Below are positions 9,696-16,128 of a DNA stretch of 64,000 nucleotides, piece by piece. The DNA is from JANQFM01 sp035471925 (GTDB taxonomy: Bacteria > Acidobacteriota > UBA6911 > RPQK01 > DATIPO01): assembly GCA_035471925.1 (NCBI GenBank), contig DATIPO010000327.1, positions 1-64,000 on the forward strand. Reading direction: 5' to 3'. Position 1 is the stretch's first letter; the number at the start of each line of letters is the position of its first letter. The position numbers were made by a program, and so were the translations under genes. The notes beneath the pieces were generated by a model. It did not search any database. It had not been told where the DNA came from and saw nothing but the letters and a program-made list of their open reading frames with translations.

Positions 9696-10403
9696 GTGCA
9701 GCGTGAGAAGATCGTTGTCATCGAAGACGAAAGCGACATTCTGGAACTGATCCAGTACAACCTCAAGCGCGAGGGCTACTCAGTCCTGACATCCACCAAC
9801 GGGGAAGAAGGGCTTGATTTGGTGCGCCGCGAGAATCCCGACTTGGTCCTCTTGGACCTGATGCTGCCGGGACGCGACGGCATTGAGGTGTGCAAGCGCC
9901 TCAAGAGCGACCCGGTGTCCCGCAACATTCCCATCGTCATGGTCACCGCTAAGGGCGAGGAGAGCGAAGTGGTCCTGGGACTGGGCGTGGGGGCCGACGA
10001 CTACGTGACCAAGCCCTTCAGTCCCAAAGAGCTGATGGCGCGCGTCAACGCCGTCCTGCGGCGGGGACAGTTGAAGGACGAACAGGGCGAAGGCGAACGC
10101 ATCGTGCGCGATAAGATCGTCATCGACGCCGCCCGCCATGAAGTCACCGTCGACGGGGATCCCGTCACCTTCACGGCCACCGAGTTCCGCCTGCTGCATT
10201 TCCTGGCCGCTCATCCCGGACGCGTTTTCAAACGCGACCAACTGCTCAACCGGGTGATCGGCGAGGACGCCTTCGTCCATGACCGCAACATCGACGTCCA
10301 CGTCAGATCGATCCGCAAGAAGCTGAATCGGCGGCGGGACGTGATCGAAACCATCCGGGGCGTTGGATACCGTTTCCGTGACCGGCAGGGAGCCCCCGTT
10401 TGA
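9696..10403 (+). CDS. OmpR/PhoB-family response regulator
   Basis: 235 residues from a GTG start preceded by AAGGAGG. The receiver is intact: acidic pocket VVIEDESDI (10-15), phospho-acceptor Asp54 in LVLLDLMLPGRDG, and the conserved Lys in DDYVTKPFSPKEL. The C-terminal winged helix (about 130-230) contains FTATEFRLLHFLAAHPGRVF and ends RDVIETIRGVGYRF, typical of PhoB-like proteins. The stop overlaps the TTG start of the kinase by 4 bases, so the two form one operon. A phosphate role is likely by similarity with PhoB/PhoR but no pst/phoU genes are nearby. Confidence 0.93.
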   Translation: MQREKIVVIEDESDILELIQYNLKREGYSVLTSTNGEEGLDLVRRENPDLVLLDLMLPGRDGIEVCKRLKSDPVSRNIPIVMVTAKGEESEVVLGLGVGADDYVTKPFSPKELMARVNAVLRRGQLKDEQGEGERIVRDKIVIDAARHEVTVDGDPVTFTATEFRLLHFLAAHPGRVFKRDQLLNRVIGEDAFVHDRNIDVHVRSIRKKLNRRRDVIETIRGVGYRFRDRQGAPV

Positions 10404-12259
10404 GAAAAAGATCGCGTTTCATTTGGAAGCTCTACGCCAGCTACGTCGTTCTGATTCTGCTCACCGCCTGCGTGGTGGGCGTGCTGGTGGGGCGCCAGAT
10501 CCAACATGATTCCATTGAAGAGACCCGCCGCGGACTGCGCGAAGAGGTCCACCTGCTGCGCGATGCCGCCCTGCCCGCCCTGATCCGCGGGCAAGACCCG
10601 ACCCTGCAGGACCGGATCCGCGCCCTGGGGCGCGATCTGGATCCCCGCCTGACCGTGATCCGCAGCGACGGCAAGGTCCTGGCTGACACCGATGAAAATC
10701 CCACGAGCATGGACGATCACTCCACCCGTCCCGAGATCGTCCAGGCACGCCAAGAAGGCTTCGGATTCTCAAGCCGCTTCAGTCAGACCGTCAAGATGAA
10801 GATGATGTATGTGGCCGTGCCGGTCAGCGATTCCGGCCAGTTGGTGGGCTACGTGCGGGCCGCGCTGCCTCTGACCGCCATCGACGAGCGGCTGGCCCAT
10901 CTGCGCACCATTATCGTGCTGGGGGCGCTGGTGGCCGTGGCCGTGGCTCTGGTGGTGGGATTCTTGTTCGCACGGCGGGTGACCCAGCCCCTCAACGGAC
11001 TGACTCAGGCCGTCGAAGGACTGGCGGCCGGCGACTATGCCCGGCGCGCCGACAAGATCTCCGATGATGAACTGGGACAGTTGGCCAAAGCCTTCAACAG
11101 CATGGCCGACGAACTTCAGGATCGGGTCCAGACCATCAACAAGGACCGTCAGGAACTGGTGGCCATCCTGGGCAGCATGGTGGAGGGCGTGATCGCGGTC
11201 GACGGCGACGGCCACGTGGTCCACATGAATGCCGCCGCCCGGCACATGCTGCAACTGGAAGATCCCTTCCAACCGGGGCAGAAGGCTTCCGAGGTCATCC
11301 CCATCAAGGACGTCCGACAGGTCTTGGAAGAAGCCCTGGAAAGCGGACAGGAAGTCCGCAGCGAGGTCCGCCTGCTGGCAGGCGCCGAACAGCAACTGCA
11401 GATTCAGGCGCGTTCACTGGGGTCGCAGGCTGGCGATCTGGACGGAGCCGTCATCGTCCTCCACGATGTCACCGAGCTGCGGCGGCTGGAGGTTATCCGC
11501 CGCGACTTCGTGGCCAACGTCTCGCATGAGCTGAAAACGCCCATTACCGTCATCCGGGGGGTGGTCGAGACCATTCTCGACGACAAGGAAATGGGCGGCA
11601 AGACGCGTAAGAAATTCCTCAAGAAGATCCGCAAGCAGGGTCAACGCCTCTCCAACCTGGTCACCGACTTGATCAGCCTCTCACGCCTGCAAAGTGAAGA
11701 ACATGGGCTGCGCAAGAACATGCTCGACCTGCGCGAACCGGTCCTCGATTCCCTCCAGGATCTGGGTTCGGTGGCCGAGGAGAAGGCCATTCAGGTGCGC
11801 GAGCAACTGCCCGAGGTTCCCATACGGGTGCGGGGCGACATGGACGCCCTTCAGCAAGCCGTCAGCAACCTTCTCGACAACGCCATCAAGTACACGCCCC
11901 GGGGCGGCACGGTGTGGGTGCGCGTCTTCAGCGGAAACCGCTACGCCGTGGTGGAAGTCGAAGACGATGGCATCGGCATCGAACCGCGCGAGCAGGAGCG
12001 CATCTTCGAACGCTTCTACCGGGTTGACCGAGCCCGCTCCCGCGAAATGGGGGGAACCGGGCTGGGGCTGGCCATCGTCAAGCACGTCTGCCTCTCCCTG
12101 GGGGGCCAGGTTTCGGTTGAAAGCGAGAGCGGCAAAGGCAGCATCTTCCGCATTCAAATCCCCGTGGTTCCCGAGGACCGCGAAGTCGACAGCCAGTATC
12201 GGCTGCCGCTCGAGTATGACGACCAAGCCGAGGAACAACGCCGCCAGAAAGTCTCCTGA
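10400..12259 (+). CDS. PhoR-like sensor histidine kinase
   Basis: 619 residues from a TTG overlapping the regulator stop. Order: TM1 (about 9-30), periplasmic sensor (about 33-165), TM2 (about 170-190), HAMP (about 190-245), PAS (about 250-360), HisKA with His376 in FVANVSHELKTPITVIRG, and HATPase with the N box (AVSNLLDNAIKYT), G1 (DDGIGIE), F box (IFERFYRVD) and G2 (GGTGLGLAIVKHV). All kinase motifs are intact. The PAS plus periplasmic loop arrangement is that of PhoR/WalK-type kinases. Cognate regulator is the overlapping upstream gene. Confidence 0.93.
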   Translation: MRKRSRFIWKLYASYVVLILLTACVVGVLVGRQIQHDSIEETRRGLREEVHLLRDAALPALIRGQDPTLQDRIRALGRDLDPRLTVIRSDGKVLADTDENPTSMDDHSTRPEIVQARQEGFGFSSRFSQTVKMKMMYVAVPVSDSGQLVGYVRAALPLTAIDERLAHLRTIIVLGALVAVAVALVVGFLFARRVTQPLNGLTQAVEGLAAGDYARRADKISDDELGQLAKAFNSMADELQDRVQTINKDRQELVAILGSMVEGVIAVDGDGHVVHMNAAARHMLQLEDPFQPGQKASEVIPIKDVRQVLEEALESGQEVRSEVRLLAGAEQQLQIQARSLGSQAGDLDGAVIVLHDVTELRRLEVIRRDFVANVSHELKTPITVIRGVVETILDDKEMGGKTRKKFLKKIRKQGQRLSNLVTDLISLSRLQSEEHGLRKNMLDLREPVLDSLQDLGSVAEEKAIQVREQLPEVPIRVRGDMDALQQAVSNLLDNAIKYTPRGGTVWVRVFSGNRYAVVEVEDDGIGIEPREQERIFERFYRVDRARSREMGGTGLGLAIVKHVCLSLGGQVSVESESGKGSIFRIQIPVVPEDREVDSQYRLPLEYDDQAEEQRRQKVS

Positions 12260-12323
12260 TTGGGTGGGGACTTCCAAAAAATCCACTTGCACGGGGGTGC
12301 ATTTATTAGAATACTAAGAGATT

Positions 12324-12692
12324 ATGAGCTTCGCCGAGGTCAAAGCGCCCCCACTCTCGCAGATTCTGCGCCGCGGACTGCGAAAGCGCTGTCCCCGCTG
12401 CGGGCAGGGAGCTATTTTCGGCAAGTGGTTCACCGCTCGTGAGTCGTGCGCAGAGTGCGGACTGAGGTTCCAGCCACGGCCGGGCGACACTTGGGGATTC
12501 TGGATTATCGGCGACCGCATCTTCGTGGCCGGTCCCATGCTCATTCTCTATCTGGGATTCACGCCTCAGGACTACCTCTACCGCATCCTCTTGCTGCTCC
12601 TCATCATCGGACTGTTCGTGGGCACGATGCCCGTGCGCCTCTCCATCTGCATCGGCCTCGATTATCTCTCCCGTTTCCACCTCGACTCCTGA
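12324..12692 (+). CDS. DUF983 family protein
   Basis: 122 residues. The N-terminus has a two-CXXC zinc-ribbon-like unit (KRCPRCGQGAIFGKW then SCAECGLRF), followed by GDTWGFWIIGDR and two hydrophobic helices (about 66-85 and 88-110). This is the DUF983 layout; members are small membrane proteins of unknown function, sometimes near cytochrome oxidase genes. It stands alone here, 64 bases after the kinase. The start is taken as the ATG at 12324; no strong ribosome binding site is visible. Confidence 0.85.
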   Translation: MSFAEVKAPPLSQILRRGLRKRCPRCGQGAIFGKWFTARESCAECGLRFQPRPGDTWGFWIIGDRIFVAGPMLILYLGFTPQDYLYRILLLLLIIGLFVGTMPVRLSICIGLDYLSRFHLDS

Positions 12693-12951
12693 AGCGTCCT
12701 CGACGGCGTCTCCGGCCTCTGCACAGCGGAGCGCCTGGTGCGCCGAGGCAACCGGGAGTGCCCGACAATGCTTTCCTGCGCTCCTAGCCCAACGCAGTCA
12801 GGGCAGACGGATGCGGCACCGTAGCGGACCACCGAAGAGAAATACGGGCCAGGCTTGTAGATCCCGGCCCGCCTGGGGCCAGAGCAGTTTGAAGGGACGC
12901 CCAAAAGCGCGGTAAAGTGCTTTTCTCTGCAAACACCAGGGCCAAAACGAC

Positions 12952-13575
12952 ATGAAACTGCTTAAACCACGGACCGAGACGTTGATCTGGGCGGCCTTGC
13001 TGTTGTGCCTGGGCGCCTGCTCCGATTCCGCTCCCTCTTCTCAGGACCAGCCGGCCCCCGATGCTTCCCCCCAGGAGAGCTCGCCCCAACCGGGCGCATT
13101 GCAGTCCTCGTCCTATGCACTGCAGGGACAGGAGGCGCCTGATTTCACCCTCCCCAAGCTGGAGGGCGGGGAAGTGACGCTTTCCGACCATTCCGGCAAG
13201 GAGATCGTGATTCTCGACTTCTGGGCCACATGGTGCAGTCCTTGCCGCTACGTCATGCCCTTGCTGGAGGAAACCGCTTCCGAGTACGCCTCTCAAGGGG
13301 TGGTCCTCTACAGCATCAACTGGGGTGAGGACGCTGAAACTGTCCGGGACTTCCTCCAACAAGAAGGATTTGAGGCCCAAGTGCTGCTCGACCTCGAAAC
13401 CGAAGTGGGTCTCGACTATGAGGTGACGGGTCTGCCGGCTACCGTGGTGGTGGGCCGCGACGGCAAGGTCAAAGCCTTCATGGCCGGATTGATCGCTGTC
13501 CAGAGCCGCCTCAAGCCCGTTCTTCAGGAACTCACGCGCTCGTCGCAGAATTCCCCGGGCGGCGGCGGTGACTGA
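12952..13575 (+). CDS. TlpA/ResA-like thioredoxin-fold lipoprotein
   Basis: 207 residues. A lipoprotein signal ends in LLCLGAC, placing the lipidated Cys at 23. A Ser/Pro/Gln-rich tether (24-60) leads into an AhpC/TlpA domain: EAPDFTLPKLEGGEVTLSDH, the active site WATWCSPCR (Cys95 and Cys98), and the cis-Pro loop VTGLPATVVVGRDGKV. Such proteins are membrane-anchored thiol-disulfide reductants, often for cytochrome c maturation or periplasmic redox. No cytochrome gene is adjacent, so the partner is unknown. Confidence 0.9.
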   Translation: MKLLKPRTETLIWAALLLCLGACSDSAPSSQDQPAPDASPQESSPQPGALQSSSYALQGQEAPDFTLPKLEGGEVTLSDHSGKEIVILDFWATWCSPCRYVMPLLEETASEYASQGVVLYSINWGEDAETVRDFLQQEGFEAQVLLDLETEVGLDYEVTGLPATVVVGRDGKVKAFMAGLIAVQSRLKPVLQELTRSSQNSPGGGGD

Positions 13576-13700
13576 GGTGTCGGCCCGGCTGATCCCTGCG
13601 TGACCAGGAGTTCGCCGTTCCGAACGCTGCTACACGCTTTTCAACGTTGCAGGTGTTCCTGAAGAAGTGTCTTGAGCGAGAATGGCGCGATGGCCTGGAC

Positions 13701-13729
13701 TTGAAAGGTAAGCCGTTCTGTATTACATT
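13701..13729 (+). promoter_or_regulatory. Putative sigma-70 promoter of the toxin-antitoxin operon
   Basis: TTGAAA (13701-13706) and TACATT (13724-13729) are separated by 17 bases and lie about 40 bases upstream of the antitoxin start. Spacing is ideal and both boxes match 4-5 of 6 positions. Confidence 0.45.
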
Positions 13730-13741
13730 GGCGGATATGTA
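13724..13741. promoter_or_regulatory. Inverted repeat over the -10 box, candidate antitoxin operator
   Basis: TACAT, an 8-base spacer, then ATGTA: a perfect 5-base inverted repeat that begins exactly at the -10 box. RHH-type antitoxins normally repress their own operon, so an operator here is expected. The site is short and could arise by chance. Confidence 0.35.
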
Positions 13742-13770
13742 GACGCACTGACTGACCTGAGGAGGTGGCC

Positions 13771-14001
13771 GTGGGGAAAATCCTGCACGCGCGGATCGAC
13801 AAGAAGACCGAGAAGCAATTGCGCGAGATTAAGCTGCGTTTCGGATGGAATGACTCAGAGGCGGTTCGAGAGGGGATCAAGGCTCTCTCATCGTTGCTCA
13901 CACCTTCCGAGGGCCGGACCATTGTTGGAATTGGAGAATTCGAATCTGGGATTGCCGATCTGGGTTCCAACAAGCGCCATTTAGATGGATTCGGCGAATG
14001 A
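13771..14001 (+). CDS. Small antitoxin-like protein of a PIN-toxin pair
   Basis: About 76 residues from the GTG at 13771, which sits about 5 bases after TGAGGAGG; an upstream GTG at 13765 overlaps that site and is less likely. The N-terminus (ILHARIDKKTEKQLREIKLR followed by FGWNDSEAVREGIKALSSLL) has a beta-strand then two helices, as in ribbon-helix-helix antitoxins. The charged C-terminus would wrap the toxin. The stop overlaps the PIN toxin start by 4 bases, the standard TA layout. Family assignment is by context and predicted fold, not by a diagnostic motif. Confidence 0.72.
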   Translation: MGKILHARIDKKTEKQLREIKLRFGWNDSEAVREGIKALSSLLTPSEGRTIVGIGEFESGIADLGSNKRHLDGFGE

Positions 14002-14414
14002 CCCCGGTCTTGTTGGACACGGGCTGCATTGTGGCGCTGCTCGATAGATCGGAGCATCACCATCGGCAATGTGTCGAGGTCGTTGGTGCGTTGCAGGCCC
14101 CGCTTTTCACTTGCGAGGCAGTCATTGCGGAGAGTTGTCACCTTCTGCGAAACCTCCAGGGAGCGGCTGCTCAAGTTCTTGAAAACGTCAAGCGCGGAAG
14201 TTTTCTTCTTCCTTACCGACTAGAAGAGAATTCAGCCCGGATTACCGAACTGATCACGAGATTCTCGAATATCCCCATGAGTCTCGCCGACGCCTGTCTC
14301 GTCGACATGGCGGGCCTTCATGGGACGGGCCGGATCCTAACCCTCGACCGAGACTTCGAGATCTATCGCTGGGGCCGGAATCGGGTCTTCGATCCACTTC
14401 TGGACATCTTATGA
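13998..14414 (+). CDS. PIN-domain ribonuclease toxin (VapC-like)
   Basis: 138 residues, normal for VapC. The acidic active-site residues are in place: Asp7 (VLLDTGCIVALLD), Glu45 (VIAESCHLL), Asp98 (SLADACLVDMA) and Asp117 (LTLDRDFEIY). Family members cut tRNA or rRNA when the antitoxin is lost. Overlapping stop-start with the small upstream gene supports a toxin-antitoxin module. No other mobile-element signs surround the pair. Confidence 0.85.
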   Translation: MTPVLLDTGCIVALLDRSEHHHRQCVEVVGALQAPLFTCEAVIAESCHLLRNLQGAAAQVLENVKRGSFLLPYRLEENSARITELITRFSNIPMSLADACLVDMAGLHGTGRILTLDRDFEIYRWGRNRVFDPLLDIL

Positions 14415-14479
14415 CGAAGGCGACCAGGGCCGGTCTGCTCAAGGCGTCGTGAGGTGCCGGGAATGGACGCCGAGCGGCC

Positions 14480-15619
14480 TTAGTCGGGTTGAGGGCGCAG
14501 GGCGTCCAGCACTTCGGGCAGCAGGCGGAGGGCGATGAGGCGGTTGCCCCGGTCGCCGAAGTGGACGGCGTCGAGAAAAACGTCTTCCCCAGCGGGACGT
14601 TTGTCGAAGGCGTCGGCGGCTGAGGCTGTCAACAGGCCCTCCGACTTCAGCTCCCGCAGGAGAGATTCGATGGCCGGTCCGGCTTGGGCGTAGTAGGCCG
14701 CCTGATCCTCTCGGCGCCAGGCGGACTCGCGGGACGTCAGGGGTTTGCGGGTCCAGTAGATGGTGGGCTGGAGCACGAAGAGGTAGCGTCCCCCCCGCAG
14801 GCTGGAGGCCCGGTGGGCCAGACGGATGTTTTTCTCCAGCCGCCGGACGATCAAAGCCGGGTCGACGCGTCCTTCGCGGCGGTCTTCCACGTCGCTTAAG
14901 TCCCAGCTTCCCTGAGCCCGGTGGACGGCCCGCAGCAGCAGCCAGAAGTACTGCTCCTGGTGGGTGCGCGACCAGAGGATGTTGCGGCCCTCCCAGGCCC
15001 AATAAACGTCGTTGTTGCCGGAAAGGGAGACGACCAGGTCTGCGTCCAGCTCCGAGAGCCTGTTTTCGACGGCGATGCGCTCATGAGTGCTCGACCAGGA
15101 AGGCGAGGCGAAGGTGTAGACGCGGTATTCGGGGCCGTCGGAGGGCTGGTTGAGCAAGTCTTCCAGATAGGCTCCGATGATGGCGTCCTGGCTGGGGGCC
15201 CCCACCCCGAAGGCCGTCGATCCGCCGGTCAGGAAGATGCGTCTCACGCCCCCCGGCTTGACGGCCGGGAGGGGGCGGCTGTCGCGGAATTGCAGGTCAT
15301 TGATGACCGAATTGTCGTGGCGTCCCGGCTCGGGCGCCGTTCCCACAAAGGGCGTTGGCACCACCGGAATCGACCAAGTGTAGTCTTTGAGTTCCGCCAG
15401 CGCCCGCTGAGGATCTTCGTAGGCGTAGGCGAAGGGCTCGATGCCCTCCTTCTCATAGAGGTCGCCCAGGGTGCGGGCCTTGTCGGCGTACTCGATGCGT
15501 TCGCGCAACTCGCGGTCCTTGATGGAAAATCCCACCCACACGCCCAAGGCCACAAGACCCAGTGCCAGCAGGAAGACAACCATCGAGGCCGTCAGCTTGA
15601 AGCGGGTCGAAGACTGCAT
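14480..15619 (-). CDS. Membrane-anchored SGNH/GDSL-type hydrolase
   Basis: 379 residues from the ATG at 15619, which has GAGGT upstream; a frame extension to 15664 exists but lacks such a site. One N-terminal helix (KLTASMVVFLLALGLVALGV) anchors it, with the rest presumably periplasmic. SGNH blocks are present: the catalytic Ser in IFLTGGSTAFGVG, the Asn in VVSLSGNNDVYWAWEG, and the Asp-His pair in LDAVHFGDRGNRLIA. Similar anchored proteins include polysaccharide O-acetyl esterases, but the substrate is not evident. It is convergent with the TA operon and divergent from the PadR operon. Confidence 0.82.
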   Translation of the reverse strand: MQSSTRFKLTASMVVFLLALGLVALGVWVGFSIKDRELRERIEYADKARTLGDLYEKEGIEPFAYAYEDPQRALAELKDYTWSIPVVPTPFVGTAPEPGRHDNSVINDLQFRDSRPLPAVKPGGVRRIFLTGGSTAFGVGAPSQDAIIGAYLEDLLNQPSDGPEYRVYTFASPSWSSTHERIAVENRLSELDADLVVSLSGNNDVYWAWEGRNILWSRTHQEQYFWLLLRAVHRAQGSWDLSDVEDRREGRVDPALIVRRLEKNIRLAHRASSLRGGRYLFVLQPTIYWTRKPLTSRESAWRREDQAAYYAQAGPAIESLLRELKSEGLLTASAADAFDKRPAGEDVFLDAVHFGDRGNRLIALRLLPEVLDALRPQPD

Positions 15620-15705
15620 TCTCTTACCTCGTTTCTCGACACTTTGCGGCCCCTTATTTATCACGAAGCCGCGCCTTTTTTCTCGGCGCCGTTGTTAATC
15701 CTTCC

Positions 15706-15734
15706 TTGAATCCATACGTACTAGAGTCTACAAT
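15706..15734 (+). promoter_or_regulatory. Sigma-70 promoter of the PadR-ADOP operon
   Basis: TTGAAT (15706-15711) and TACAAT (15729-15734) have a 17-base spacer. The -10 box matches 5 of 6 consensus positions. The start codon of the PadR gene is 56 bases downstream of the -10 box. Confidence 0.65.
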
Positions 15735-15757
15735 CGCAACTTGTCTGCCTTGTAGAC
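15726..15757. promoter_or_regulatory. Long inverted repeat overlapping the -10 box, probable PadR operator
   Basis: GTCTACAA (15726-15733) and its exact reverse complement TTGTAGAC (15750-15757) flank a 16-base spacer. A nested TGTCT/AGACA pair lies at 15742-15758. The left arm covers the -10 box, so binding would block the promoter, as expected for an autoregulated PadR repressor. Confidence 0.6.
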
Positions 15758-15789
15758 ATTTTTGAGATTGATCCAAGGAGCCAACCGCG

Positions 15790-16128
15790 ATGACGCGCAA
15801 GAACAGCCTGGGAGAGTTTGAACAGATGGTCATGCTGGCAGTATTGCAGCTCGATGAGGAGGCCTTCGGTCCTGGCATCAGCCGGTTGCTGGAAGAGCGG
15901 GCCGGACGCGGGGTGTCCCGCGGCGCCCTGTATTCCTCACTGGACCGCCTGGAACGAAAGGGATTCCTGACCTGGAGCATTGCTTCTCCTACCTCTGAAC
16001 GGGGCGGCTACCGCAAACGCCTCTTTTCCGTCACTGAGGCGGGACTGGAGGCCCTGCGCGAAGCCCGTCAGGCCATGGACGCCCTTTATCAAGGCTTGGA
16101 CCATGTCTTTCAGAGAGGTTCCCGGTGA
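15790..16128 (+). CDS. PadR family transcriptional regulator
   Basis: 112 residues with the PadR winged helix: LGEFEQMVMLAVLQLDEEAF, then VSRGALYSSLDRLERKGFL (recognition helix and turn) and GGYRKRLFSVTEAGLEALRE (wing and dimer helix). A clear AAGGAGCC lies upstream. The stop overlaps the next gene, an ADOP permease, by 4 bases. PadR-ADOP pairs are common in Acidobacteria, where the regulator is thought to control the transporter. A palindrome over its promoter suggests autorepression. Confidence 0.92.
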   Translation: MTRKNSLGEFEQMVMLAVLQLDEEAFGPGISRLLEERAGRGVSRGALYSSLDRLERKGFLTWSIASPTSERGGYRKRLFSVTEAGLEALREARQAMDALYQGLDHVFQRGSR

